From contig NW_020194677.1 of the NCBI RefSeq assembly GCF_002865645.1, positions 1-64,000 on the forward strand: DNA of 64,000 nucleotides. Direction: 5' to 3'. Below, in pieces: positions 20,655 to 32,140 of this stretch (position 1 is the first letter of the stretch; every line of letters begins with the position of its first letter). Below the pieces are notes generated by a model, which did no database searches, was not told the origin of the DNA, and saw nothing but the letters and a program-made list of their open reading frames with translations. The position numbers and the translations under genes were made by a program. The DNA is from Hyaloscypha bicolor E (taxonomy: Eukaryota > Ascomycota > Leotiomycetes > Helotiales > Hyaloscyphaceae).

Positions 20655-22338
20655 TTAAACATATTCTCGCAACCTATCCTCCTCAAAAGACACAGTCCAC
20701 TCTTCGGACGCCATAGTTGGAAGCCCTCGTTCACTCGCCAGCAACCCTCTTTCTGACGGATCCTCTTGGTCTGATATATGCGCCATTTCCATCTCCTCAA
20801 TTCTTCGGTGTCTGTCAAAGAAAACACGATTCTCATCGTCACTCCAAGTTGTAAATCGAACCACTTCCCAATTGATCCAAATAACGAATGCTGCGATCAA
20901 GAGCTGGGTGACTAGTGAGGCAGCGGTCATTGGTAAGTAGAATTTGAAGATGTTTTTCTGGATCGTGTCTCTCATGTTCAGATCGATGAACGCTTCTGAG
21001 GCGCCTTTGCTGAAATATGCAGACCAAGACTTGCAGTTGTTGTACCATCCTATAGAAGTTAACACGGAGTGTCGGGGATAGAGCAAATGAGCGCAACATA
21101 CCTTGGAAGGCCCCGAAGAGAATGTACAAACTCCCGAGTGACCAAAATGTGTTCCAGAAGTAGATCTTGAACAGTTGGTGAAGGTTTTTCTCAGGCAACA
21201 TTAGGCTTCCCGACATTGTGATGAGGAAATTCAGTATCCACATGCCGGCGAAAGACAGCTCCATGATCCCCCTGTCACCCAGACCCGTCGTTGGTGTATA
21301 CCAAGACATTATGAACGCAATGACAACCGGAAATGCAACGGCTGCAATGGCAGGGAGTAGCAAAACCTTTTGTCGTCCGGTCATTTGCGGTTTCTGTCCT
21401 CGCTTGGGGTATTTCCAGCTGTAGTTTCCTCCATCCCAGGGCTCGATTGGCCTGAGAAAGATATTATCCCTCCGTCTTGCGGCGTCCCTGAGATTCCTCA
21501 GTCTTCCATCCAAGAAGTCGGCCAAGAATGCGTGACTGGACCATTGATCCGCAAAACCTCCAGCAGCGCCGCTCAATATTATCGCGCAAAAGAGCCAGTA
21601 GTACAATTGTCGCAGGGCGAGCGTATGCGGCATGTGGTAGGGAAAATTCTGATCGACATACGACTGAAGGAGGGCCACAAAGACATCTTTTCCATAGACA
21701 ACGATTGCCAAAACGGAGTGGAATTTGTTGTGCCGCCGATCCCCGGCGATGTTTCGAGCTGCTGATTCAAGGAGAGGACTAACGGCTTCCCAATGCGAAG
21801 TCGCATCGTCTTGGCTGCCCTCCTCAAGAGGCCGCAGGAGCGTCTCGACATGGATTCCGTGCTCGAAATCCTCCAGCGCATAACAGATTCCGCAAAGGTA
21901 TTTCTTCTCCACAGGCTGTATTGATATTTGCGGCCTCGGTGGATCAGTTCGCTCACGGATCTCACATATTCGATCGATGCGCTCTTTGATCTCACGACCA
22001 GAATCGAGTTTCAGCGCTAAATTCCAGAGGAAGTCGATCGGATTCACGAGAAGATGCGAGATCACAGCGACCCAATTCAGCCAAGGCCCGCAGTTCCATC
22101 TCCAGATCCTGAACACTTTGCTGGCACTTTTGGAATAGGTAATGTTGCCGAGAAGCAGGAAGAGAGGTATTACCCAGTCTGTGAGAGCGCTGACAACGGA
22201 CCAGATTGGATAATTTCCGTACCCTACGCCGCACTCCTGACGGCATTGTTCATAGGATATGATAAGAGGGCCGAGCGCTGGTGAAGTGCCATTCAAATGG
22301 CGTGCCCGACAATCATCGATGCTCACAAATTGGCGCAT
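20655..22338 (-). CDS. Uncharacterised multi-pass membrane protein
   Basis: Two exons, 22338-21102 and 21049-20655, separated by a 52-nt intron (GTATGT...TATAG), giving about 543 residues. Several hydrophobic helices are visible: VIPLFLLLGNI, a cluster LYYWLFCAIILSGAAGGF, LLLPAIAAVAFPVVIAFIMSW, GMWILNFLITMSGSLML, FWNTFWSLGSLYILFGAF, and after the intron LVTQLLIAAFVIWINWEVV. That makes roughly six to eight passes. Long cytosolic loops carry many charged residues. The acidic tail (MEMAHISDQEDPSERGLL) is probably cytoplasmic. No transporter, channel or enzyme motif is recognisable. It looks like one of the conserved fungal hypothetical membrane families. Confidence 0.65.
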
Positions 22339-22800
22339 GATGGCATGTGATCAAATAACAAGAATTTCAACGTTTAAGAGAGGGGGAAATGCAAGATCAT
22401 CGCTATTTATGTTGAAGCTGGAGCCACCTCCAGGGTTTCGGTGAGCCTCTTGGTATTGGAGTCATCTTGACGCCCACGACTCGAAGAGGAGATGTCACCA
22501 CATTAAGACAATGCGCCAGCGGTGGCGCAGCCTTGCTGCACCCGTCAATGGCATGGATGAGGCTGCACAAGAAGCAAAAACCAATAGAAATAGAGAAGTG
22601 CGGTAAAGAAGGATAAATTATGCAGCTCAGCTGAAAATGTGTGCGCCTTCAGCCTCATGTTTCGACCCTGGGCGTCAAAGAGTCTAGACTTTGGGGGTGT
22701 GCAGGTACGGGCTCCTTTAGCAACGCTACTGCATCTATTATTTTTTGAGAAAATCAATTCGACGATATTTCAAAAATGTACTATTATTAATAATATAACT
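22339..22800. other. Transition from gene-bearing DNA to the AT-rich island
   Basis: Promoter side of the multi-pass membrane gene. Base composition becomes sharply AT-rich after about 22,730. No gene is recognisable. Confidence 0.35.
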
Positions 22801-22848
22801 AATACCTATGGTAGAATATAATTAAAACAGTCGATCTATATAGTGTTT

Positions 22849-22876
22849 TATCGCATTCCATGGTAGGAATGCGATA
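22849..22876. repeat. Short perfect inverted repeat at the island edge
   Basis: TATCGCATTCC and its reverse complement GGAATGCGATA are separated by only six bases. It sits about 130 bases upstream of the ATG of the decayed transposase and could be part of that element's terminal or 5' regulatory sequence. Confidence 0.45.
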
Positions 22877-23004
22877 GGGTAGGAAATTCAATAAAATGCA
22901 CGTAATATGCCCCCTGACATACTAGCCCTCCTATACACTTCGTTCATACTTCTGTTCCTTTATTATTATTAATTCCTTAATCTTCTATTATTAACCTCTT
23001 CGTA

Positions 23005-25140
23005 ATGGCTCGTTTAAAGATTAATATCGATTGCTATCAAGCCCATATTCTTTGTTTAATTGAGTAATAGCTATTATATAAGGAGATTATTAAGAGGTTA
23101 TAGCATGACTTTGATATCGATATTTCCCTTAGAACTCTACGCAATAGGCTTTCCGAATAGAAAGCACCTTCCCAACGCTCGATATTTGAGCCTTCTCCTC
23201 AGGTAAAGGCTCTTATCGCATAGTTCTTTTATAATATCCATACGACTAATACCAATATACTTGCCAACCTCTGGAGCTTAGGATATAATATTCCTAATCT
23301 ACGATTATTATAGCAGGTTCGCCGAGCTATAGGGCTTTAATGTCGAATACTTAATTCGCAAGTTGAGCTAGAAAAGGAGCAACTTTGCTATATCCTCAAG
23401 TAATATATAGTAGATAAAGGCCTATAGGGCAATACTAGAAGTTATAGATACCGGCTTCTATATACTTATCTCAATTTCCTAGGTAATAGCAAGAAGTTTT
23501 CTAGGAATAGAATAGCTTCTATAATACAGGAACTTAATCCAGAAAGTATATAGTATTATTTAGAAGAGATAAAGGTAGCTAGGGGGGAATATAATATTTA
23601 TAGGCCAAACTTTATTTGGTCCATTAATAGCTATTATAAGGTAAATATAGTATAAACTTAACTTCAAAAATCATTATTTTAATAATTACTAATATATTTA
23701 CTTAGCTACGATTTTATAATATTAAGATATATACCGATATTAATACCTACTTACGATTTATATCTTAGATTTATATTAGAATCTCAAATAGTTATACTAT
23801 AAGTAGTATTACTTCCTAATTTGGTATAGATATACCCCCTTGGAAATAGCCAATATTCACTTAGTTATAATTCCGGCTATATAATTCTAAGGTATTATAG
23901 AGAACTAGTTATTTGAATTATACTTAATTTAGGCAATAAAACCCCTAAATCTCTATACTATATTCTTCTTTGGCCTAATTAATATCATACTAATATATAC
24001 TTACTTATATTACCTTCTAGGTTACTATTCTAGTTTAATACCTTGACTTAGTAGACGAAATAGAGATTATTCCACTTTATATTTAATCGGATAAAGAATA
24101 CAAAACACTTATAATTACTAATACCCATTATATCCTTTATAAAGTAATATATCAAACAAGGAATATTAATCCATATTAGTTCTTAGATCTTTATTAGTTT
24201 GGGACTAGTATAGCTAATTAATGAATTAAGGCATAGTAGGAGCAAATTACAAAGGTAATTTATTTAGTCTAATCCCATAAAAACTGATTTAATTAGCTAA
24301 TATTATATAGGGCATACTAAATAAATAAAAGATATTTTTTAAATAACTATATTCTCAAAGGCTTTACTCTCGCAAACTTCTCCCCGATTATATAGCTATA
24401 CTTTTCGTCTATTTACCTATTATACAAGAGCAAACTAAAGAATTTATCCGGATTTGGAATATCCATTTAATTAGGAAATAGCCTAATCGTTCATATATTA
24501 TTCCTGGCCAACCCTTCCAGAACTATATGTTTTCAGAGCAAAAGGGGATTAGGGACTATAGTATTCCTATTAATATTAATAAACTAAACAAACTATATAA
24601 AGAATATACTAGCTATAATAAAAATACATATTTACCAAAAGTTATACTTAAATAGTATAAGCAAGAACTTAAGGATACCGGCTTTATACTCCTAATTATA
24701 GAATCTATACGTAACTCGAATAGAGAAATAAATCACCTGAGTACCTATATATATTTAAGGGAATTAATTACCGACTACCTGATTAATATAAAGAATACTT
24801 ATCCAAAGCTAGGGCTTTTATTAATACCCAAGGGTATATATAATTGGAATCTATTACTAGAGGTAACTATAGGATTAGAGGAGGCAAGGCTAAAGGATTA
24901 TAATAACTAAGATAGTATTTAGTTCGTTAATAAAGGGAGAGATACTAGCTATAGAGATAAAGATCTCATCTATATTAGCTCTAATAATAAAGCAAAGGTT
25001 AAAGATAATATAGAAAATACTAGATTTACTATAGATAATATTACTTTTAATAGGGCAAATAGTAATTAGGTCATAAATAGCCAAGAGTATAGGCAGTTTA
25101 TAGAGAATGAATATATATCTGAGCCTAAAGTAAAGAAGGA
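23005..25140 (+). pseudogene. RIP-degraded integrase-core (DDE-type) transposase
   Basis: Starts at an ATG followed by ARLKINIDCYQAHI. The frame then runs on with only point nonsense codons through a helix-turn-helix-like N-terminus (ISLRTLRNRLSE, then a TAG in the place of Trp). The middle contains LYTYLNFLGN, RGEYNIYRPNFIWSINSYYK (about 23,594-23,640) and IKIYTDIN, followed by a TAG where an invariant Trp would be. These match the spacing of the common fungal integrase-core transposase (GPNFVWSIDGHDK-type block with the first catalytic Asp). The Asp is itself replaced here (SINSYY). A distal block, RPNRSYIIPGQPF (about 24,478), is also family-like. Beyond about 24,660 the similarity is less clear and the end is approximate. 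Many TAG/TAA codons and at least some indels make it non-functional. Confidence 0.7.
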
Positions 25141-25832
25141 GAATAATCTAGAGATTCCTCCTATAAATATTAGACGGTTTGCCCGGTATTAGAGAAGTTA
25201 AATAAGAACATATTAATATATATTCCAAAAAAAGAATTAGCTAAAAACATTAATATTTACTAAAGTAATTAAATATAGAAGTTAATAGTAATCTACTTAA
25301 TAAGTTAAATTCATATAGTTACAGGTAATTTATTTCCAATTTAATATTAAAAGATTACATAATTCGCCTCCTCAGAAAATTAACCCCTACTCCTTTAATT
25401 TCTATACCCCCTATAATTATTCTATTAACTTATTATTTTAGTAGTAAGAACTCTATAGTATAAATCAAATTCTCTATTAATACTAGCTTTATTGAATTAA
25501 TAGTTCTTATAAACTTTTAAAGTAATTACAAGATATATTTAGTAAAAATAATAAGAGTTATATCTTAATATATAGAATTTAAATTTTCCCCCTTAATTCC
25601 TATAGCCCCTTACTTAATATTCTATTACCACTAATATAGGAAATCATATTTTAAGTAATAATAATACTAGGAATAAATAAAATAAATCCAATTTTAATTT
25701 ATACTAAGGGGCATCCCTTATAGTTCTTGTATTTATTCCTTTTTATATATTAGTAATATACTATTATTAATAATCTTCGAAATAGGTCCCTAATATATAA
25801 ATTCTTTAGGGAAAAAGTTATAGGAATATAGG

Positions 25833-26001
25833 TGTTACGAGGCCTGGCTCTGGGCTTGGAAAGCAGGGTAGAGTGGCTCTTATTCCGATAATACTAAACT
25901 AAGGAGAGAAGAATATACAAGTGTATACGAACGCCAGGTAAGCATGCGAACCAGCCTAGCCCAATATAGCCTAGCATACCACGTGCAGGGAGCACGTAAC
26001 A
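25833..26001. mobile_element. Possible solo LTR or small LTR-like insertion
   Basis: A 169-bp block opens TGTTACG and closes CGTAACA (TG...CA ends, 7-bp terminal inverted repeat). It is clearly GC-richer than the surrounding RIP-mutated DNA. The 5-bp flanks (ATAGG and GCCAT) are not duplicates, so the boundaries or the interpretation may be wrong. It could be the 5' LTR of the decayed element that follows, or a later insertion that escaped RIP. Confidence 0.35.
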
Positions 26002-26199
26002 GCCATAGAGCGTATAACCATAACAATAGGCTAAAGAATTAAAATAATATTAATATATTATAGTTCTATCCTACTAATTATCTTCATACTACTATTTACT
26101 AAACTACTAGATTTATTAGCTATATTCTTCTTCTAATATTCAATTATAAATCAAATCCTTATTCTTTTATCCCCAAACGTTTATAATAGATAATCTCAA

Positions 26200-27935
26200 T
26201 CTATAAAACTCTTATTTTATACGGGAGGCACTATACCCCCCTTTTATAGTAAAGTATCTATTATATGGTATAATTAACCCCGCTACTCCTCCTCTAGCTC
26301 CTATTACTCCTATACTAATTATTATATTAGACGGTATACTATTTTCTAGTCAAACCCAACTTCAAAATACTACCGCCCAATTATTAAAAGATCAAGGAAT
26401 TAATATCTTAGCTAATTCCTATCCTTTTTACTATTCCCCGGATATAGATCTCTCAGAGAAGGTCCTTAAGGCAGAAGCACGTAAGAGGAGGCAGTAGGCT
26501 AAGCTCGAATATTTAGAGTAATTACATAGTAATTTCTATTAGGAAGCTCAGGGCAAAAATACATATCTATCTATTTAACTCCTAATATTAATATATTATT
26601 TACTAATTTTATTAGATTTGGCCCAGAAAAGGGGTAAAGCTATGGGATCTCTTACTCTCGGCCAGGGAACATATATAAAGGCCTTTAGTAAGGGTAAATC
26701 GATAATCCCTCCTACTCCTATTATCGAAAAATGATACAAGGTCCTTATTTCTATTATACTATATACATATAAAATAGAAGAACTAGAGAGTAGCTTCACT
26801 AGAACGAGTATACCTACTTCGATTATAAAGAAGTTCCTTAACTTAGAAAAGTACCGGAAGGCTCAAAATATTCAAATTAAGCTATAGATAGTAGAATAGT
26901 TTAATACATACGTAAAGCTTACTTATAGAAATACACACCTCTTTACTAATATAGTTATTTATTATAGTCAAAAACTGGTATATAAGGATTTCGCTATATA
27001 TTTAGCCAAGGCTTTTTTATTATCAATTCCGTTATTTGAAAACTGGGAGCTTAATTAATGAATTACGATCTTAGAACACACAAATATAGTCTCTTTTATA
27101 AGTAAAGTAAGCTATTATTTACTAGTATCCTAATAGAATTAGTACTAATATAAATAGGTTTGGCCAAGAGGCAAAAACAAAAGAATTAACCATATAACTA
27201 GCCAGATATTTAAAGCTAAAAAGGATATTAATAGCTTATTATCTCACTTCAACCAATTAAATAAAAACACACCAAAGCATATTTATCTTATATTTAATTA
27301 AGATATTAATATAATTCAGGAAAGAGATAACGAGATTCAGGATAAGCATAAAAGAGCTAAGGGGGAGTTTCCTTTCCTAGATTTTAGCCCCCCATTAGAA
27401 GGCTCTCCTAATACCACCCCTAATATAATATCTATATCTATAATTATATCTACGGCATCTTCTTTACCTGCTTCGACTCCTAATTAATAGATCGAAGCCC
27501 TATGGGAGAAGGTTGCTCCTTCAGAGAATGGGTCAGGTGACGACCTGAATTCTGACGATTTTAATTCGGACGATATGCCTACGCTAGAAGCTAGAATTAC
27601 GGTTTCTCCTGCTCCTGATCCTACTCCTGATCCTGGTCCTGCTCCTGCTCCTATAGCTAGTAAGTTTTAATAGATTTAGATATACTAGTAGATCTGACGT
27701 TTTTACTAGCCTTCGCTCCCGCTCCACCCACTAAACCTCCTCAACCTCCTCTGAAGTCTATATTAAAGAGGAAGCGACAAGTAGAAGTGACTATATCAAG
27801 CGATAACAACGATAATAGATCAGATCTTGACAATAGAGGGAAGGAATTACCAGGGGATGGTGATTATAGGCCGGGGAATAGGTCAAGACATAGGGATAAT
27901 CGGGGGCAGTTCAAAAAAGCGAGAACAGAGTAATA
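26200..27935 (+). pseudogene. RIP-degraded open frame of an unidentified transposable element
   Basis: Protein-like sequence continues for over 1.5 kb with point stops. It includes QTQLQNTTAQLLKDQGINIL (about 26,357-26,416), DLSEKVLKAEARKRRQ, SLTLGQGTYIKAFSKGKS and ELESSFTRTSIPTSIIKKFL. A C-terminal acidic and proline-rich tail (about 27,500-27,700) has PAPDPTPDPGPAPAP. Stops are TAG/TAA in Gln- or Trp-like contexts, as in the transposase upstream. I do not recognise the family. A structural (gag-like) or accessory ORF of a retroelement is one possibility, given the LTR-like block just before it. Confidence 0.45.
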
Positions 27936-27960
27936 GTACTGGGCGCATTTAACTATAATA

Positions 27961-28799
27961 CATGGGAATTGCGTATTTGGCCATTATTAGGTGTGTTTTC
28001 CATATAAAATGTGGCCATTAAAAAAATCTCGATTCATAATTCTCATTTTGCGATTGCGAAAAATAATAGATGCAGTAGCGTCGCTAAATCAGCCCGTAGC
28101 AGGGGCAGTTTGTAACAAGGGCGCGCAATTCGTTAGTTTTAGGCGAGCGAAATTCCCTCTTTGAGCAACATGTGACTTGTCCCCCTTTCGGCGATCGTCA
28201 GGACGCGCCCTTCCAAGGCCTCGTGGGTTGAGGGCCAAGTAAGTGAAATATTCTCGGATAGCTAGCGGTAAAGAGCCCTGAAGAGTACGAAGAGCATCAG
28301 GTCGGCTCGGCCATCGTGTAAGGAGAGGAGAAAGTAACAAGTATGAGGATCCCGACGTTCACTCCTCTTGAGGTGAATGTGTTTGTCAATGCAAGGCAAG
28401 TTGGACCTCGCCTAAGCTCACCCCCTCATATTGCGCTTCTTTTCTTCGTTGCCCCATCGCCCCCTCGACAATCCATTCGTCTTCCACAGGAGTTCAACCA
28501 AGACAAGACAAATACAGCACCAGGCCTTTCTCCTCCTCGCGATCTGAAAGCTTCATCTCCCTCCGGTATAAGTAACAGCCGTGGACTCCTATTCTGCCTC
28601 TTCCGAGATTTGCTAAACGTCAAAGCAGATCGTGCTCATCTCGCCTTCAACTCGACTTCCCTCTCCAGATTCACTTTCTCGTCACTTCGCCCCGGGTCGA
28701 TCACTATTTGTGATCTCAATCTCCCAAATCGTACATCTTTTCAACGACTGCCACCCCAGGAAGAACCTCCCGGCAGTTGTACCATCGACTCATCGCACA
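27961..28799. promoter_or_regulatory. Upstream region of the first 2EXR gene
   Basis: GC content returns to normal after about 28,080. Plus-strand frames at 28,343-28,855 and the in-frame extension from 28,632 are probably leader sequence. Pyrimidine-rich tracts precede the chosen ATG at 28,800. No repeat is obvious. Confidence 0.35.
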
Positions 28800-29831
28800 A
28801 TGTCACACGCCGAAGAGCTTCCCGAACTCATGACGCAGCTGGAGATTGGAGATGATAGCAATCCCAGGCAGACCGCAACATCTTCATCGGTTCCCTGGCC
28901 CTGGTCGAATATTCCACTCAAGACATGGAACGATGTTGCAGAAGACGGTGACGCCGGTCAGAACTCGACTTCCACTATCAGCTTTGAAGCTCCAACCTTC
29001 CCCTTGACCGAGTTCACTTGCTTCCCAAAATTGCCGAAAGAGTTGCGTCTCAAGACTTGGAAACACGCTGCCACGATTCCTCGGAATATCGACCTCTGGG
29101 TTGGACCATGGGGAATTGACAGTGCGCATGGGTTATTTGATATCCTGGATAGGCCGCACTATTACTACATGTCCACAACTCTGCCTCCCGCGATTCTCTC
29201 AACATGCCAAGAGTCTCGCCAAGAAGGCTTAGCCATCTACAAGCTTGCCTTTGGCACTGAGACTCGCGTGAGGCGTCATCACCATAGTAGCGATGCTTAC
29301 ATTTACATCAACTGGTCTGCTGATACTCTTTGTTTGATGAACCCAGACGAACTTTGTTTTTCTTACATGCCCCATAAAGGCATTATGCTAAACCTTGTGG
29401 AGCAGTGCAACGCGGGTCAGCTTCGTGCTGTAGCTTTCAACAAGGATAATGGTATATGGAACAAATACCGCCACGGAGACTTTCATTATCCCCGAGACTT
29501 GGACGCATTACTGTTTGTTATGAAGAGCCTTCGCTATCTTCAGGAAATTACCTTGTTCGCTACAACAAAACAACATGACGAGGCTTCGGTTTGGCAATGG
29601 AGAGCCAAGTTCGACTTTGCGACCTCTGTTCAGGAGAAGTGGCAGCTTGACTCTCTCGCACAAGCCAAAGATGAACTTGAAACGAAGCTCAAGGAAACCG
29701 CCGAAGACCCGAGGAACGGAAATCACGATCTCCTAATAATTCGATCATGCCAATTAGTTATACACGATCACCCAGGTTCGTATAGTGGTTTGGGATTTCC
29801 TACCCGTAGGCCGGTTAAGGGTGGCTTTTAA
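28800..29831 (+). CDS. 2EXR-domain protein (1)
   Basis: About 343 residues from ATG 28,800. The frame is open to 28,632, but the upstream part is compositionally like leader, and MSHAEEL is a more typical start for the family. The 2EXR domain begins at FTCFPKLPKELRLKTWKHAA (about residue 72) and continues with PAILSTCQESRQEGLAIYKLAFG, then YINWSADTLCLM. This follows the family pattern: an F-x-x-F-x-x-LP-x-E-L-R-x-x-I/T-W opening, a CxESRxEGL helix, then a YINW strand. The family is fungal, greatly expanded in Leotiomycetes, and of unknown biochemical role; the fold is often compared with F-box-associated regions. The C-terminus is charged (AKDELETKLKETAED). Two relatives and at least two decayed copies follow within 8 kb. 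Confidence 0.8.
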   Translation: MSHAEELPELMTQLEIGDDSNPRQTATSSSVPWPWSNIPLKTWNDVAEDGDAGQNSTSTISFEAPTFPLTEFTCFPKLPKELRLKTWKHAATIPRNIDLWVGPWGIDSAHGLFDILDRPHYYYMSTTLPPAILSTCQESRQEGLAIYKLAFGTETRVRRHHHSSDAYIYINWSADTLCLMNPDELCFSYMPHKGIMLNLVEQCNAGQLRAVAFNKDNGIWNKYRHGDFHYPRDLDALLFVMKSLRYLQEITLFATTKQHDEASVWQWRAKFDFATSVQEKWQLDSLAQAKDELETKLKETAEDPRNGNHDLLIIRSCQLVIHDHPGSYSGLGFPTRRPVKGGF

Positions 29832-30709
29832 ATTGTCGAGTTGGGAAATCGGCGGAAATTCTGGAACTGATTCATTCTTCCAAGTGCCGAAACAAATTGT
29901 GGGCGAGTCTCACGGTCTCAATGAATGGGGGGTGCGGGCGGTGGTTTACTAGCTGGACTGTTGGGAGTGTTTTTGGGTGACGTCATGCGAAATCGTCACG
30001 AATCTCTGCTTTTTGAGTTCAGGTTCAGACAGGCGATGCTATTAATCGATGTGAACCCGGGAAATTCCCAATTAGAGAAATACTGACTCCCTGGCTCTCT
30101 AACGCTCAGGGCTTAGAACCTGACTCGCATCGAGAAACTTCTAGGCCCTCCATAAAATTGCTTCTTCGAGGAGAAACAGATCAAGCAAATGAATTTAACT
30201 AGCTTGAGATTTCAAATTGAAGGAATTTTTTAAGAAACATTTAGCGTGTCTGTTCCTCGCTGGGCTGTGTTAAATGTCATCTGGTTTTCGATTTTGTACC
30301 CTTGAGAGACACCCCAAACACTTACAAAACGCAGGTCTTTGCAGTTTTCACACTCGGCCAAAAGACATCATGCATGTTCTCTAATGCCATCTTCTGTCTA
30401 GAACTGCTCTGGCCTCTTGAACATCTTTTCAGGTAGGCTTACTTGAGATCAAACGATTGCCCCCGAGTTTTTCAATAGGTCTATCAGGAGCAATCAATAT
30501 GTGAACAGAGGAGTACAATTCAGCCAAGCTCGCCATTTGCTTTCTTGCTAAATTCTAGAGTTTTAAAGTCGGCGAGGTGATAAGGCGTTGTCCAGTGTTA
30601 ACTCGGAACAAAAACGATATTGGCCAGTGCTGTGGCGTCTCAGTTACCGTCAGAATTCCAGATTGCCTCCGCCGTCCTCGAATCGGCTGCCTCAAGCAAT
30701 ACTATCAAA
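29832..30709. other. Intergenic within the 2EXR cluster
   Basis: No gene is recognisable. Sequence complexity is normal and there is no AT-rich decay. It contains the 3' flank of 2EXR gene 1 and the upstream region of the first pseudogene. Confidence 0.3.
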
Positions 30710-31000
30710 ATGCCAGCGCCCTCAAGCAGCTGCATTTACCTGCTTCCCAAGTTGCCTAAAGAGCTGTGGCTCATGATATGGAAATGCGCTGATTTCCAAA
30801 CCCGCAACATCAACGTCTGGATCCGGGAAAGAGGTGTTTCTACACAAATCAATGTAGGCAGTGCATACAGCTTCTAATTTTATTCTTGGCAACACATCTT
30901 CCTCCCATGCTCCACACCTCTCACGAGTCTAGACTTGAAGTTCTCAAGTACCACAAGCTTGAGTTCGGTGCTCAGGTAAGTTACAACTTCTCGGAGTGAT
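30710..31000 (+). pseudogene. 2EXR-domain pseudogene (2)
   Basis: An ATG at 30,710 is followed by CIYLLPKLPKELWLMIWKCA, a clear 2EXR opening, then a stop after NVGSAYSF at about 30,877. In another frame the next conserved block, LPPMLHTSHESRLEVLKYHK, is present at about 30,900-30,965, so a frameshift separates the two. It ends with EFGAQ at a GTAAGT donor (30,976). The intron opening is nearly identical to that of the decayed copy at 33.4 kb. Downstream, an uninterrupted 106-codon frame at 31,231-31,551 might be the C-terminal part of this gene, but I cannot align it with the family convincingly. Confidence 0.65.
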
Positions 31001-32140
31001 ATTCCCACTTCTATACCCGCTTTAGAACAATGCCCCACAGCTCCTGGAACACTTTGCCTTTCACTATAGTCTGAAGAAGTATGCTGGCTCCGGTCTCTGG
31101 GGAACAGTACGCAGTGGCCCACATCCACGCTCCTGGTCTGCGACCGTCTGCATTCCGGGTTTCGTATGAACTCTCGATCCACATACACTGAGCTGTCGAT
31201 ACGAGATTTGTCAATCCCAAACTGCACACCATGCAAGCTATGACGGCGGAGTTGCGGTACATCCCTGTAGAACAAGCAGCGAAAGAGAAGAATGTCGATG
31301 GCTCAGAGCTTGTCAAGCTTATTCGAAGAAAAAATCCGACTTTCCGAGCTAGTCCCGAGTCTCCCAAACCAACGCGCATGGGGTTGGTAGCCGAGTTAGA
31401 AATCGAGGGCGTGACCATGGACGAAAAGGTGCATTATCAATCGACCTCTCTTCTTGTCTTGGTTGAACCGCAGATATGGGTGAATAGGGGAGAGGAGGAT
31501 GAGGAGAATCCTCGATCTTTGCAGCAGACCCTTTCTGCAATATATAGTTGAGTTTTGTGTGCAATACCAAACTGTTTTCCAGCCCAATGTTCACTTGAGT
31601 TCTTATAAATTTATGGTTGGTTCCGCCTCAATTTTCACCTTGACTGAGGGTGTCGAAGATACGAGTGCCGCATTTATAAATTTGCTCACCTCCTTAATTC
31701 CTCGGTTAACTTTGTTGACCTGAATTCCATTTTCCCCTTCGCCTTTCTACATCCGTTTTCAACGTCGCGAATTCTTTGAACAACAACAAAAAGCACCTTA
31801 AACTGCCTCCCTTGTCCCTTTAAAATCATCAAGGGACTTCCAGAATAATCGTGGTTTTCAGTCTTCCAACGATTCCACCGATCCTGGAGACTTGCTTCGT
31901 TGTAGCTTTGAGGCGACCTTTCAAGACCGTTGGGCGCCACGAGAGATACTCCTGTCCGAAGAGAATTAGCAGGGCCCTATCGCCAGCTTCGTTCTTCTTT
32001 TCTCGGGCAGTGCATCCCCCGACGTTCGTTGTTTGGTGTTTGCTCTTTAACTATCAACAGAAGCTCGCCTTCCTTGCACCCCTGAATACATGTGTATTCG
32101 ATCTTTCCTGCATCACGACTAAAAGGACCCCTCCCACACC
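31001..32140. other. Downstream of pseudogene 2 / upstream of 2EXR gene 3
   Basis: Holds the possible continuation of pseudogene 2 (open frame 31,231-31,551, no recognised domain), then about 590 bases with pyrimidine-rich tracts before the ATG at 32,141. One more copy of the 33-bp intronic repeat unit seems to lie near 31,030-31,062. Confidence 0.3.

Larger units (their letters stand above)
22800..27960. other. AT-rich, RIP-mutated transposon island
   Basis: About 5.2 kb of very AT-rich sequence with sharp edges. Long stretches translate to recognisable or protein-like sequence only if in-frame TAG/TAA codons are ignored. These sit where Trp (TGG to TAG) or Gln (CAG/CAA to TAG/TAA) is expected. 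Both changes are C-to-T at CpA on one strand or the other, the hallmark of repeat-induced point mutation in ascomycetes. No intact gene lies in the island. The GC-richer segment at 25,833-26,001 interrupts it. Confidence 0.75.

Noticed and set aside
31231..31551. 106-codon ORF as the end of 2EXR pseudogene 2
   Set aside because: Position is suggestive but residues do not align convincingly with 2EXR C-termini.
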